A DNA stretch of 64,000 nucleotides from Denitromonas halophila. Its GTDB lineage: Bacteria; Pseudomonadota; Gammaproteobacteria; Burkholderiales; Rhodocyclaceae. The stretch spans positions 372,001 through 436,000 of the forward strand of contig NZ_VMNK01000006.1 of NCBI RefSeq assembly GCF_007625155.1, in the 5' to 3' direction. The stretch's first letter is position 1. Every line of letters starts with the position of its first letter. The translations under genes and the position numbers were made by a program. This document shows, piece after piece, positions 1 to 8,800 of the stretch. The notes under the pieces were generated by a model that saw only the letters and a program-made list of their open reading frames with translations, did no database searches and was not told where the DNA came from.

Positions 1-157
1 TTGCAGCTCAACATTGCCCCTCCTTCGATCCGATCGCTTCTCCGATCGCAGGCGTGAAAGCCCGCCCTATTGCGCACGCTCGCCAGCCACGGTGAACCGC
101 GGCTGCACCTGCGTGTGATGCATAGACGTTCGAAGCTCGGCTGTTCTTACAGGTGAA

Positions 158-1342
158 TCATCGCCCCGCCTTCAAGGCGTCCAGAATCTTGCGCCCGGCG
201 CGGCCGTTGGCCTCGAAGCCGAGGCGTGTCTGCTCGTCGGCAATGGCCGCACGGCTGCGGCTGCCGATCATGCCGTCCACCTCGCCGATATCGTGGCCGC
301 GATCGAGCAGCAATTGCTGCAGCTCGCGCCGCTCGTTGCGGCCGATGCCGGGGTCGTCGGTCGGCCAGGCGGCGACAAAGGGCGCACCGCCACGCAGCCG
401 GTCGGACAGGTGCGCAATCGCCAGCGCGTAACTCTCCGCCGCGTTGTAGCTGTAGATGGCGTTGAAGTTGCGGAAGACGAGAAAGGCCGGCCCCTCAGCC
501 CCCGCCGGCAACAGCACCGCCGCCGAGCTGTCGTCGGGCGTGATCGCACTGCCGTCGATTCGCTTGAGGCCCATACGCACCCACTCGGTCAGCGGACGAC
601 GCGCCTTGCGCCCGGCAATGCCCTCGTCAAACCCGGCCGGCAGGCGGATCTCGTAGCCCCAGGTCTCGCCGGTGCGCCAGCCGGCGCGCTTGAGGTAGTT
701 GGCCGTCGAGGCCAGCGCGTCGGGCACACTGTCGATCAGATCGCGGCGACCGTCGCCATCAAAATCTACCGCCACGCGCATGAAGGTCGAGGGCATGAAT
801 TGCGTGTGGCCAAAAGCGCCTGCCCACGAGCCGGTCAACCGGTCTGCCGCGATATGCCCTTCCTGCACGATGCGCAAGGTGGTGAAGAACTCGCCCTTGA
901 AGTAGCTCTGCCGCCGCCCCTCGCAGGACAGCGTCGCCAAGGAGGCGATCAGCGGCCGGCTGCCAAAATTGCGCCCGAAGTTGCTCTCCACGCCCCACAC
1001 CGCGACCACCGTGGCCGGATCGACGCTGTATTCGGCGGACACTTGCTCCAGCACCTCGGCCCATTCCTTGAGCCGGGCCGTACCGTCGTCGATGCGCTCC
1101 TGATCAACCAGCGCGGCGAGGTAGTCCCAGATCGGAGTGACGAACTCGGGCTGACGGTCCAGCGCTTCGAGCACCGTCGGGTCGGGCACGAGACCGGCGG
1201 TGAGGCGGTCGAAGGTGTCGGTCGACACTTGCTTTGACGCCGCCTCGCCGCGCAAGCGCGCAAGGCAGGCGTCAAAATCGGCATCGGCATGAGCGGTCGG
1301 GGCAGCGACCAGCAAAAACAGGGGCAGGAGCAGTTTTTTCAT
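158..1342 (-). CDS. mltB: Lytic murein transglycosylase, MltB/SLT_2 family with C-terminal peptidoglycan-binding domain
   Basis: The 394-residue protein has a cleavable signal peptide (residues 1-19, ending AHA), so it should act on peptidoglycan in the periplasm, cleaving the MurNAc-GlcNAc bond with 1,6-anhydro product formation as known for this family. The catalytic glutamate is E119 in WGVESNFG, and the family motif GHTQFMPST lies at 178-186, followed by an acidic EF-hand-like stretch (DFDGDGRRDL, 193-202). The last ~55 residues form a PG_binding_1-like domain. There is no lipobox Cys, so it looks soluble rather than a lipoprotein. It is transcribed alone. The assignment to the SLT_2 family is firm; the exact paralogue name is less so. 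Confidence 0.9.
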   Translation of the reverse strand: MKKLLLPLFLLVAAPTAHADADFDACLARLRGEAASKQVSTDTFDRLTAGLVPDPTVLEALDRQPEFVTPIWDYLAALVDQERIDDGTARLKEWAEVLEQVSAEYSVDPATVVAVWGVESNFGRNFGSRPLIASLATLSCEGRRQSYFKGEFFTTLRIVQEGHIAADRLTGSWAGAFGHTQFMPSTFMRVAVDFDGDGRRDLIDSVPDALASTANYLKRAGWRTGETWGYEIRLPAGFDEGIAGRKARRPLTEWVRMGLKRIDGSAITPDDSSAAVLLPAGAEGPAFLVFRNFNAIYSYNAAESYALAIAHLSDRLRGGAPFVAAWPTDDPGIGRNERRELQQLLLDRGHDIGEVDGMIGSRSRAAIADEQTRLGFEANGRAGRKILDALKAGR

Positions 1343-1386
1343 GGCGCCATTCTATTCACTGGCGGCTCACAAAGCAGTAACGAATC

Positions 1387-1408
1387 GTAGGGCGGGTTTC
1401 AACCCGCC
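1387..1408 (+). repeat. GTAG-headed REP-type palindrome
   Basis: GTAG at 1387-1390 is followed by an 8-bp inverted repeat, GGCGGGTT and AACCCGCC, around a two-base loop. It lies between two minus-strand genes, about 20 bp beyond the stop of the ligase gene, and could also end transcription. A close relative is at 19250-19272. Confidence 0.65.
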
Positions 1409-1427
1409 AGCGCCACGCCCGCCAAGC

Positions 1428-2276
1428 CTACAGCGGCTCGCGCACCCGCCAGAAACTGGCGAAGCGCGGCAAGCCGGTCGCCGTCAGGCCGCGATAGCGG
1501 AAGCTGATCTGCGCGCCGATGGCCGGTGGCGCGCGCCGCTCGTCATCGGAGAGTCCCGTCCCGATGCGGAATTTCCGCCCGTCTGCCATACGCACTTCCA
1601 GCGCCCCGAGCATGCCGACAAACCGCCCCTGCCCCGGCACATGCGCAGTCACGATCGCCTCAGCGTCCTGCCAGGGCTTGAGCTTGAGCAGCGCATCGCT
1701 GCGCCCCGTAAGATAAGGCGCGTCGGCCCGGTGCAGCATCAGCCCCTCACCCCCGGCCGCGAGCACCTCGGCGAGCTGAGCCGTCAGCACCGCACGGTTG
1801 GGCACCCGCGCTTGCGCCACGACGCCAAGCCACGGCACATCGGCCGAGGCCACCAACGCCCGCATCGCGCTCACCCGCTGCGAAAAGTCGCCCGGCGCAT
1901 CGGGCAATTCGAAAATCATGTAGCGCACCCGCCGCCACTCGGCATCGACCGGCATCTGCTTGCGCACTAGCCCCGACAGCTCGGCAAAACGTCCGCGCCC
2001 CAGCCACAACTCGCCATCCATGGCCTGCGCCGGCAGCGCCTGTACGAACCAATCGGGTGCGTGCACCGGTCGACCACTGCGAAAACGCAGCGCGCGGCCA
2101 TCCCAGATTGCCCGCACGCCGTCGAGCTTTTCGCTCACCCAGTAGGGCGCCGGATCGATGTCCTCGGTCGCCTCGCGCGCCAGGACCACCGGCGGCACCA
2201 CCGGATCAAGCGCAACCCCGCCAGCGCAAACAGCCTGGCTCAACCACAAAAACAGCACAACACATGTCTTTTGCAT
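1428..2276 (-). CDS. ligE: ATP-dependent DNA ligase with signal peptide (LigE type)
   Basis: The protein is a minimal ATP-dependent DNA ligase of 282 residues: adenylation domain plus OB fold, without a DNA-binding domain. The nucleotidyl-accepting lysine is K50 in KLDGVRA; later nucleotidyltransferase motifs are visible as MDGEL (86-90), FELPDA (122-127), EGLMLHR (177-183) and LLKLKPW (196-202). Residues 1-18 form a signal peptide, the hallmark of the LigE group, which is predicted to act in the periplasm, possibly on incoming DNA (inference from the family). The chromosomal NAD-dependent LigA is not in this window. The gene stands alone between the transglycosylase and hemerythrin genes. 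Confidence 0.88.
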   Translation of the reverse strand: MQKTCVVLFLWLSQAVCAGGVALDPVVPPVVLAREATEDIDPAPYWVSEKLDGVRAIWDGRALRFRSGRPVHAPDWFVQALPAQAMDGELWLGRGRFAELSGLVRKQMPVDAEWRRVRYMIFELPDAPGDFSQRVSAMRALVASADVPWLGVVAQARVPNRAVLTAQLAEVLAAGGEGLMLHRADAPYLTGRSDALLKLKPWQDAEAIVTAHVPGQGRFVGMLGALEVRMADGRKFRIGTGLSDDERRAPPAIGAQISFRYRGLTATGLPRFASFWRVREPL

Positions 2277-2510
2277 AAAACAAGTATAGGGCGTTCTGCG
2301 CCATTCCGTGTACAGCCCTCTCGCAGCGCGGCTGACGTTCGGGCGATCATGCTTTTCTCATACGCCCCGCACGGGACCGAAGCCGGACCATTAAAGTTCG
2401 GCAACCCGGGTGACGTTGACCAACTCGGACATCCACGGCAACTATCACGTTGTCGTCGCGGCCCCGATCAGCCAGCTGCGTATCATTGAATCAATTCGAA
2501 GGAAGCCAAC

Positions 2511-2987
2511 ATGAGCGAAACCTCAGACAAAAGACCCGCATTCGTCGTCGAATGGCGCGACGGCTTCAAGATCAACGTTGATCAGGTCGACAGCGAACAC
2601 AAACATCTTTTCACTCTGGTCAAGCAACTCGACCTGGCGACGGTCAATGAAACACTCGACGAATTGCTCGACTACGTCGTGACCCATTTTTCCAACGAGC
2701 AACAGCTGATGGAAAATAGCGGCTACCCCGGCTTTTCAGATCACCTGAAGCTACACGAAGCGTTCAGCTCGACGGTCGCCGACTTCCTGAGCGCAGAAGA
2801 CTCCTGGGACGACGAACGCATCCAGCAACTTCGGAAGTTCCTGAACAAATGGCTCATCGGTCACATCATGACCCACGATCTGCGCTTCGGAAACTGGTAC
2901 CGGGAGCACCACGGCGAAACACCGGCCGCGGCGGTCACCGCGAACAAAAAAGTGGGCTGGTTCGATCGCTTGCTCGGCCGCGGCTGA
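2511..2987 (+). CDS. Bacteriohemerythrin (oxygen-binding diiron protein)
   Basis: A 158-residue single-domain hemerythrin. All expected ligands of the oxo-bridged diiron site can be placed: H30 (DSEHKH), H59 and E63 (HFSNE), H78 and H82 (HLKLH), and H118 with D123 (HIMTHD). A short lysine-rich tail follows. The known role is reversible O2 binding for storage, delivery or sensing; there is no fused methyl-accepting or GGDEF domain. An SD-like GAAGGAAGCC precedes the ATG. It is monocistronic with about 230 bp of non-coding DNA upstream. Other diiron proteins occur in the window (35080), but nothing links them. Confidence 0.92.
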   Translation: MSETSDKRPAFVVEWRDGFKINVDQVDSEHKHLFTLVKQLDLATVNETLDELLDYVVTHFSNEQQLMENSGYPGFSDHLKLHEAFSSTVADFLSAEDSWDDERIQQLRKFLNKWLIGHIMTHDLRFGNWYREHHGETPAAAVTANKKVGWFDRLLGRG

Positions 2988-3039
2988 CCTGCACAGGTGG
3001 CGTTCGCTGCGGAGCGGCACCGCCGCGGTAGCGCCAACA

Positions 3040-3073
3040 TCCGGCGGATCACGCTTCGCTGATCCGCCCTGCG
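3040..3073 (+). repeat. REP-type palindrome (GGCGGATCA family)
   Basis: Inverted arms CGGCGGATCA and TGATCCGCC surround a short spacer containing CGCTTCGC. The element lies in the gap between the hemerythrin and DUF2721 genes. It shares the GGCGGAT...ATCCGCC core with elements at 9324-9412 and 58687-58745. Confidence 0.6.
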
Positions 3074-3110
3074 GGCGCTATGCTATCCGTCCACTCAGCG
3101 GATCCGTGCC

Positions 3111-3548
3111 ATGCCCGAACACCTCACCGACCTCTCCCACGCTATTCAGCTCGCCGTCGCCCCAGTGTTCCTGCTCACCGCGCTGGCCACGCTGATCAAC
3201 GCCATGAGCGGGCGCCTCGCGCGCGTGGTGGACCGCCGTCGCGTCGTCCGCCGTCGCCTGCAAGAAAAAGCCGCGCCCGACCAAAAAGAGGCGCTCGAAC
3301 GCGAACTGAGCCTGCTCGCCCGCCGCGGCACCCAGATCTACCAGGCCATTTTCTTTCAGGTGCTCAGCGCCTTGCTGGTCTGTCTGGTGGTGGCCGGCGC
3401 CTTTGTCGGCACCCTCATTCGCGTCGACCTCACCGCCACCATTGCGACACTATTCATTCTTGCCATGCTGTCGATGATCTGCGGGCTCGGCCTGTTCTTG
3501 CGTGAGGTGTATATCGCGGTGCGCCGGCCCACGCATTGGGAGCCGTAA
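3111..3548 (+). CDS. DUF2721 family membrane protein
   Basis: A 145-residue inner-membrane protein with a hydrophobic N-terminal helix (residues ~9-32), a charged cytosolic stretch rich in Arg and Glu (~37-73) and two closely spaced C-terminal helices (~78-105 and ~109-130). The N-terminal pattern (AIQLAVAPVFLLTALATL then NAMSGRLARVVDR) is typical of DUF2721, whose function is unknown. It converges on the diguanylate cyclase gene. No operon partner is evident. Confidence 0.8.
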   Translation: MPEHLTDLSHAIQLAVAPVFLLTALATLINAMSGRLARVVDRRRVVRRRLQEKAAPDQKEALERELSLLARRGTQIYQAIFFQVLSALLVCLVVAGAFVGTLIRVDLTATIATLFILAMLSMICGLGLFLREVYIAVRRPTHWEP

Positions 3549-3568
3549 CCCGGCCAGCGCCCGACCGG

Positions 3569-4510
3569 TCAGAGCGCACCAACGATGCAATTGCGACCGC
3601 GTTGCTTGGCTTGGTAGAGGCGCTGATCGACCATCTCGACAAAGTCGATGGCCGTCTCGTGACGCGCGGGAATGGTCGTGCCCACGCCAAGGCTGATCGT
3701 CAGCAGCTGGCCCACCGGTGAGGCGTCGTGCGGGATCTGCGCCTTGAAGATCAAACTTCGACAGCGCTCGGCCACCGTCAATGCTGACGCGGCATCGGTA
3801 CCCGGCAGGATCAGAACGAACTCTTCCCCGCCAAACCGGGCAAAGCCGTCCCGGCTTCGGGTCGCCGCACTGGCGAGCACCTGAGCCACCTGCTTGAGGC
3901 AGGTATCGCCCTGAATGTGGCCATAGCAGTCGTTGTACTGTTTGAAGTAGTCGATATCGATCAGGATCAACGACAGCGCCTGGCCCATGCGCCGCGCCTC
4001 GACCCATTCGGCGTCGAGGATGGAATCGAACATGCGCCGGTTGGACACTCCGGTCAGCCCGTCCTTGAACGACAGCGATTCGAGCTCCTCTTGCAACGCG
4101 AGCAGTTTCTGCTCGGCTGCCTTGCGCTCACTGATATCGAACATGAAGCCGATCAGCGACTCCACGTCACCGGCCTCGTTGCGTTTCACGTGCACAACAT
4201 CCCGAATCCACACGGCCTCGCCATCCTTGGTCAGCGCACGATAGTCGGCCTCGTGGTCGGTGCCGGCCTGCGACTGCGCCACGCAGAAATCAACCACCCG
4301 TTCGCGGTCTTCCGGGTGCATGCGATCAGCCCAATCCTGCACCGTCACCCAGCTCGATGGCGTCCAGCCGAGCAGCTGCTCGATCTGCGGGCCAATATAG
4401 GTGAACTGCAGGGTCTTCCAGTCGATCTGCCAGGGAATGGCCTTGGTCGATTCAAGCAAGGTTTTGTAGACCGTACTGTCAGCCGGGACATCATCGGCGG
4501 CGTGAGTCAT
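3569..4510 (-). CDS. PAS-GGDEF diguanylate cyclase
   Basis: The predicted 313-residue cytosolic protein has a PAS/PAC sensor (residues ~15-135, PAS_3-like) and a GGDEF domain (~140-313). The active-site signature is GGEEF at 227-231, a functional variant, and an RxxD inhibitory site (RSRD, 218-221) lies exactly five residues upstream, so feedback inhibition by c-di-GMP is expected. The ATG at 4510 was chosen because it starts a conventional polar N terminus; an in-frame ATG 81 bases upstream adds a proline-rich stretch with no domain. The neighbour at 4670 is a dual GGDEF-EAL protein on the same strand. The PAS ligand cannot be told from sequence. Confidence 0.9.
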   Translation of the reverse strand: MTHAADDVPADSTVYKTLLESTKAIPWQIDWKTLQFTYIGPQIEQLLGWTPSSWVTVQDWADRMHPEDRERVVDFCVAQSQAGTDHEADYRALTKDGEAVWIRDVVHVKRNEAGDVESLIGFMFDISERKAAEQKLLALQEELESLSFKDGLTGVSNRRMFDSILDAEWVEARRMGQALSLILIDIDYFKQYNDCYGHIQGDTCLKQVAQVLASAATRSRDGFARFGGEEFVLILPGTDAASALTVAERCRSLIFKAQIPHDASPVGQLLTISLGVGTTIPARHETAIDFVEMVDQRLYQAKQRGRNCIVGAL

Positions 4511-4669
4511 GAAGGGATCCGTTGAAAACAATGGCAAAGGGGGCCGGCGCATCACATGCGGCGGGCTGGCGGGCCGGGGTTTCGCAAACACGGGTCAGCG
4601 CATGGGCGGCCACTTCACCCAACGATACCGCAAAGCCAGGGGGCGTTCATCTCCCATTGCAACGCCTGT

Positions 4670-6568
4670 TCACCGCAGCTCACGAGTCGGCGCGATATCC
4701 TGCGCCGGCTTGATCGCCAGGCAATGGTCTGCAAAATCCTCGGCAGCAAGCGGCGGGCTGAACAGGTAGCCCTGGCACACATCACACGACAGCGCCTGCA
4801 AGGCCGCCAGTTGCGAGGGCCGCTCGACCCCTTCGGCCACCACCTGCATGTCGAAGGCGCGCGACATGGCGATCGTCGCCTTCAGGATCGCGTCGCCGCG
4901 CGCATCATCTGGTGCATCGACGGTCGCAACGAAACTGCGGTCGATCTTCAGCGTATCGAAGGGCAGCACGCCCAGATAGGACAGCGATGAATAGCCGGTG
5001 CCAAAATCGTCCAGTGCGAGCCGGATACCGCGTCGGTGCAACTGGCGCAACTCGCCCAGCGCAGCAGCTTCCGGATGCAGGAAAATCGACTCGGTCACCT
5101 CCACCTCCAGCACCTCGGCTGGCAGTGCGCGCTGGGCCAGCGCCGCCAGCACCATGGCCGCAAAACCCGGCTGGACCAGCTGGCGTGCCGACACGTTGAT
5201 GGCCACCCGCGGCGGCGCCAAGCCGTCGGCCCGCCAGGCGGCAATGTGATCGAGCGCCCGGCCGACCACCCACTCACCAATCGGCAGAATCTGGCCGGAC
5301 GCCTCCGCCACCGGGATGAAACGATCCGGCGGCACGCAGCGCCCCTCGCCGTCACGCCAGCGCAGCAGCGCCTCGCAGCCGACCAGCGCGCCCGTGGCAA
5401 TACTTAACTGTGGCTGGAAATGCAGCGACAACTCCTCACGCGCAATGGCCTGACGCAAGCCGCTCTCGATCGCCACCCGCTGACACACCGCATCGTTCAT
5501 CTCGCGGGTATAGAAACGCGCCACGTTGCCCCCCGAACGCTTGGCGTCATACATCGCCGTATCGGCATTGCGCAGCAATGTCTGTGCATCGGCCGCATCA
5601 TCCGGAAACAGGCTCACCCCGATACTGGCACTCACGCACAACTCCACCTCACCGGCGGTGAGCGGCTGGCGCACGGCCTCAAGCAGTTTGGCCACCACCG
5701 GCGGCACGGTCGTTGCCGCATCAACAGCCGACATCACCATGATGAACTCGTCCCCGCCCTGGCGCACCAGCGTATCGGACTCGCGCACACAGCCGTGCAG
5801 GCGCCTGGCCAGTTCAACCAGCAACACGTCGCCAGTGGCATGACCATGCACATCGTTCACATCCTTGAAGCGATCGATATCGATGAACAACACCGCCACA
5901 CCGGCAGGTTTTCCCCGGGATGCCTGGGCAATGGCCAGATCCAGGCGATCGTTCAGCAACGCCCGATTGGCCAGGCCGGTAAGCTGATCGTGATACGCCA
6001 GATAATGAATACGCGCCTCGGTCTCCTTGCGCTTGGTAATGTCCGACACCGACCCGGCCATCAGCACCGCACGACCGCGCCGGTTACGCACCGCCTCGCC
6101 GCGCGAGGCAATCCAGCGGTAACTGCCATCGCGCGCGCGAACCCGGTACTCGAAGTAGAAAAACGGCGTCTCGCCCTTGAGATGCCGAGCCACCGCCTGG
6201 TTGTAGCCGGCCCGATCATCCGGATGCACCAGGTCCAGCCAGCCGTGCGTATCGACCAGGAAATTGCTCGAATACCCGAGAATCGCCAATAACCGGTCAC
6301 CCACCCACAGCCGCTTGCTCACTGGGTCCCACGACCACAGCCCATCGTGTGCCCCGCGCATCGCCAAGCCGTGCGCACGAAAGATCTCGTGCAGACGGCG
6401 CAACTCCTGCCAGCCGAGCATCAAAGTCACCGCCAACAGGGCCAATCCTGCCATCAAGGCCACATCGGACGCCCACTGCGCACCGACCGCGAGGCAAGCC
6501 GCCGCCCCCAGCCCAACCACCAGCAGCCGCATCCGGTTATCCCGCAGGACCTTCTTCACCGACACCAC
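4670..6568 (-). CDS. Membrane-bound PAS-GGDEF-EAL c-di-GMP enzyme
   Basis: A protein of about 630 residues: two N-terminal membrane helices (first ~60 residues), a PAS_3/PAC domain, a GGDEF domain and an EAL domain. The cyclase half is intact (RQGGDEF with an upstream RESD I-site). The phosphodiesterase half also keeps its signature residues: CEALLRW, the Asn of INVSARQ, EVTES, LDDFGTGYSS, LKIDRSF, VAEGVE and QGYLFSPP. It may therefore synthesise or degrade c-di-GMP depending on the PAS input (inference). GTG at 6568 was chosen because GGAGAGG sits seven bases upstream; an ATG 27 bases further up lies on the far side of that ribosome-binding site. Confidence 0.9.
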   Translation of the reverse strand: MVSVKKVLRDNRMRLLVVGLGAAACLAVGAQWASDVALMAGLALLAVTLMLGWQELRRLHEIFRAHGLAMRGAHDGLWSWDPVSKRLWVGDRLLAILGYSSNFLVDTHGWLDLVHPDDRAGYNQAVARHLKGETPFFYFEYRVRARDGSYRWIASRGEAVRNRRGRAVLMAGSVSDITKRKETEARIHYLAYHDQLTGLANRALLNDRLDLAIAQASRGKPAGVAVLFIDIDRFKDVNDVHGHATGDVLLVELARRLHGCVRESDTLVRQGGDEFIMVMSAVDAATTVPPVVAKLLEAVRQPLTAGEVELCVSASIGVSLFPDDAADAQTLLRNADTAMYDAKRSGGNVARFYTREMNDAVCQRVAIESGLRQAIAREELSLHFQPQLSIATGALVGCEALLRWRDGEGRCVPPDRFIPVAEASGQILPIGEWVVGRALDHIAAWRADGLAPPRVAINVSARQLVQPGFAAMVLAALAQRALPAEVLEVEVTESIFLHPEAAALGELRQLHRRGIRLALDDFGTGYSSLSYLGVLPFDTLKIDRSFVATVDAPDDARGDAILKATIAMSRAFDMQVVAEGVERPSQLAALQALSCDVCQGYLFSPPLAAEDFADHCLAIKPAQDIAPTRELR

Positions 6569-6890
6569 TCGATCGCCTCTCCACAACCCCACCACTGGCT
6601 ATCCACCTACTACGAACGATCTACGGCGGAATCTAGACAGTCTTGAAGTCCCAAGCGTCCAAACGCCAACAAGTACCGCAAATCGGCGGGTGAAGCAGCG
6701 GGGCAGACCGTCGCTGCAACGACGGCGTGCGGCAGATTCATGACACGATTCGTGGGCGCCCACCCCGGTGCAGGCCGAAGGCCGAAGTTCGCGATGTGTG
6801 CTTGAGCCACCGACAATTCCCGGATTCCACTGCACTGCAGCCGGGCTGCAATTGCTAGACTCAAACTCCGGAAGCCATCGGAGTCCCCGC
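6569..6890. other. Intergenic region between divergent genes, no gene seen
   Basis: About 320 bp separate the c-di-GMP enzyme from the plus-strand membrane protein. No supported ORF or RNA gene was found. A TAGACT hexamer at 6856-6861 could be a -10 for the plus-strand gene. A small inverted repeat next to the start codon is listed separately. Confidence 0.5.
6865..6884 (+). promoter_or_regulatory. Hairpin covering the ribosome-binding site
   Basis: ACTCCG (6865-6870) and CGGAGT (6879-6884) can pair around an eight-base loop. The 3' arm contains the GGAG Shine-Dalgarno sequence seven bases before the ATG at 6891, so folding of the mRNA would mask the ribosome-binding site. This is read directly from sequence; regulation is inference. 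Confidence 0.45.
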
Positions 6891-8201
6891 ATGGAAACGC
6901 CAGCGCCGCCCGCCCCCGACAGTCCGGTGCGCCGCAGCCGCCGACGCGCGGCAGGCGTGGCGTGTTACGTCCTCGGCTGCCTGCTCGGTGTGGTGTCGGT
7001 GGCCGTTGCGTTTGCCGCCTTTGGTCAGGCACTCCACTGGCTCGCCGGCGCGATTATCGCCACCGTGCTGCTGCTGATGGCGGTCGCCTCGCTGGTCGCG
7101 GCCGAACACTTTTTCGTGCCCAGCGTCGCCGACGTACTCGCACGCGACCCCCGCCCACCGGTGGTCTATCTGCGCCCCTTCGGCGAAGACCAGGCGCTCA
7201 CCTACGACATCGTCAGCACCGGCGAAACCACCACCGCCATCACCGCCAAAGCCGAAGACTTTCTGCTCGCGCTCAACGCCATCGGCCCGCTGGTCTCCAT
7301 CGCCGAACCCAATCGCTGGGCACGCGTCGGCATACACCCGCACGGCGCCTACCGCGACTTCATCGGCGAGGGCGACTGGCAGGCGCGTGTCCAGACCTGG
7401 CTCGACCAGGCCGGCATGGTGGTGCTGGCCATGGGCGACTCGCCCGGTATCGAATGGGAAATACAGCAAGTGCGCCAACGCGTCGCGCCGCAGTCGCTGC
7501 TGCTCTACCTGCCCCCACGCCCCGCCGACGCCTTCACCCGCAAGGGGCGGCACAAAAAAGAACAAGCCATCTACGAACACTTCAGCCCGCTGGTCGAAAA
7601 ACACTTCGGCCTCGCCATGCCGCCCTTCAGCGCATCGACCTACCTCATCGGCTTCGCCGCCGACGGCACTCCGGTCATGGCGCCCGACGCGCCGCGCAAG
7701 CGTTGGGTATTTACCGAACACGGCCGCGTCGCCAACGCCATCCGCAGCCAACTCGGCGCCGTGCTCGCCAAGGTCCGCCCCGACGCCCAACTCGACACCT
7801 ACCAAATCGCCGGCCGCCCCGGCCTGTGGACACGCGCCATCGCCGCCACCACCACGCTCATCCTGGCCAGCATCGGTATCGGCCTGCTCGGCGGGCCGAC
7901 CGGTGCAGTCGCGAGCCTCGCGCTGCAAGCCTTCCCCGGCCTCATGCTCACGGCCGGCTGGGTGCTGCTCGCGCGTTATTTTGGAACACGGTGGGTGTGG
8001 ATCGTGCCGATCGCGCTCGGGATCTCCGTCGCGCTCAACATTGGCGTCCAGGTTTATGTGCAGATTGATCCGGCCGCTGGATTCATGCTTCTGCGCTCGC
8101 CGTGGCACCAACTGGCCGGATCGCTGGTGAATTGGATCTACGCGGGGGCCGTGCTGGCGATCGGGGTGGCGTTGGCGGGACGGCGGGCGGGGAATTGTTG
8201 A
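6891..8201 (+). CDS. Membrane protein with a central TIR-like cytosolic domain (tentative), function unknown
   Basis: The 436-residue protein has two N-terminal membrane helices (~20-70), a soluble central region (~88-300) and about four C-terminal helices (~345-430). The central region begins VVYLRPFGED, a beta strand like the opening of TIR-type domains, followed by DWQARVQTWLDQAGMVVLAMGDSPGIEWEIQQV, whose SPGIEWEI segment resembles the late TIR helix that normally carries the S-x-W-C-x-x-E pattern. I could not place an NADase catalytic glutamate with confidence, so the TIR relation is tentative. ATG at 6891 was chosen for its SD (GGAG). The gene precedes an effector/immunity pair in an accessory islet. 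Confidence 0.6.
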   Translation: METPAPPAPDSPVRRSRRRAAGVACYVLGCLLGVVSVAVAFAAFGQALHWLAGAIIATVLLLMAVASLVAAEHFFVPSVADVLARDPRPPVVYLRPFGEDQALTYDIVSTGETTTAITAKAEDFLLALNAIGPLVSIAEPNRWARVGIHPHGAYRDFIGEGDWQARVQTWLDQAGMVVLAMGDSPGIEWEIQQVRQRVAPQSLLLYLPPRPADAFTRKGRHKKEQAIYEHFSPLVEKHFGLAMPPFSASTYLIGFAADGTPVMAPDAPRKRWVFTEHGRVANAIRSQLGAVLAKVRPDAQLDTYQIAGRPGLWTRAIAATTTLILASIGIGLLGGPTGAVASLALQAFPGLMLTAGWVLLARYFGTRWVWIVPIALGISVALNIGVQVYVQIDPAAGFMLLRSPWHQLAGSLVNWIYAGAVLAIGVALAGRRAGNC

Positions 8202-8308
8202 GCTACGCTGATCGGCAGTCCGGATACAACGCAGCAACCGGGGAAAAGCATCGCTTTTTTCGATTGCACGGATTATGATTTCGTCATTTTTAACACACCC
8301 CCATTTCC

Positions 8309-8800
8309 ATGCAAAGACCATCATTCCAAAGCGCCTGGGCAAGCTTCATGGCAGTCCGCCTCTCCGTCAAGGCCGTCGGAAAGAAGATCGGAGGCCGGGT
8401 CCAGGAAAACATCGAACTGCCCGTAGGCGGATTCGAGAACGCCTGCCCAATCCGGATGAGCTATGTTCTTAACAAAACGGGCTTCCCCATCCCCAAGAGC
8501 AGCCGGTACGCCATGGTGAGCGGTGGCGACCGGATGCAATACATCTACCGGGTGCGCGACATGATGCGCTACCTCGATGACAGCTTCGGCGCCCCAGACA
8601 AGAACGCCTCCGCACCGACGCCGGATGACTTCAAGCACATGCAGGGCATCGTCGTCATCAAAGGCCACGGCTGGGGCAATGCAAGCGGGCATGTGACCTT
8701 GTGGGATGGCACACTATGCGCTGATAGCTGCCATCTGCTGGGCGACCCAGACAACGGCAGCTTCGTGCCCGAATCGGGCGCCCTCTGGGTACTGCCATGA
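8309..8800 (+). CDS. tae4: Type VI secretion amidase effector, Tae4 family
   Basis: A 163-residue NlpC/P60-like cysteine amidase. It begins with the Tae4-type stretch RPSFQSAW, and the catalytic Cys46 sits in NACPIRMSYVLN. The catalytic His128 is in GHVTLWDG and the third residue, Asp139, lies in CADSC, where Cys137 and Cys141 match the disulphide pair known in Tae4 proteins. Family knowledge: Tae4 cleaves the gamma-D-glutamyl-mDAP bond of peptidoglycan in rival cells. There is no signal peptide, as expected for T6SS cargo. The next gene, overlapping by four bases, is its immunity protein. No T6SS structural gene, VgrG or PAAR is in this window. Confidence 0.92.
   Translation: MQRPSFQSAWASFMAVRLSVKAVGKKIGGRVQENIELPVGGFENACPIRMSYVLNKTGFPIPKSSRYAMVSGGDRMQYIYRVRDMMRYLDDSFGAPDKNASAPTPDDFKHMQGIVVIKGHGWGNASGHVTLWDGTLCADSCHLLGDPDNGSFVPESGALWVLP

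Noticed and set aside
1-157. Possible gene start at the left edge
   Set aside because: No open frame with coding character or SD was found before the transglycosylase stop; it may be part of an intergenic region continuing outside the window.
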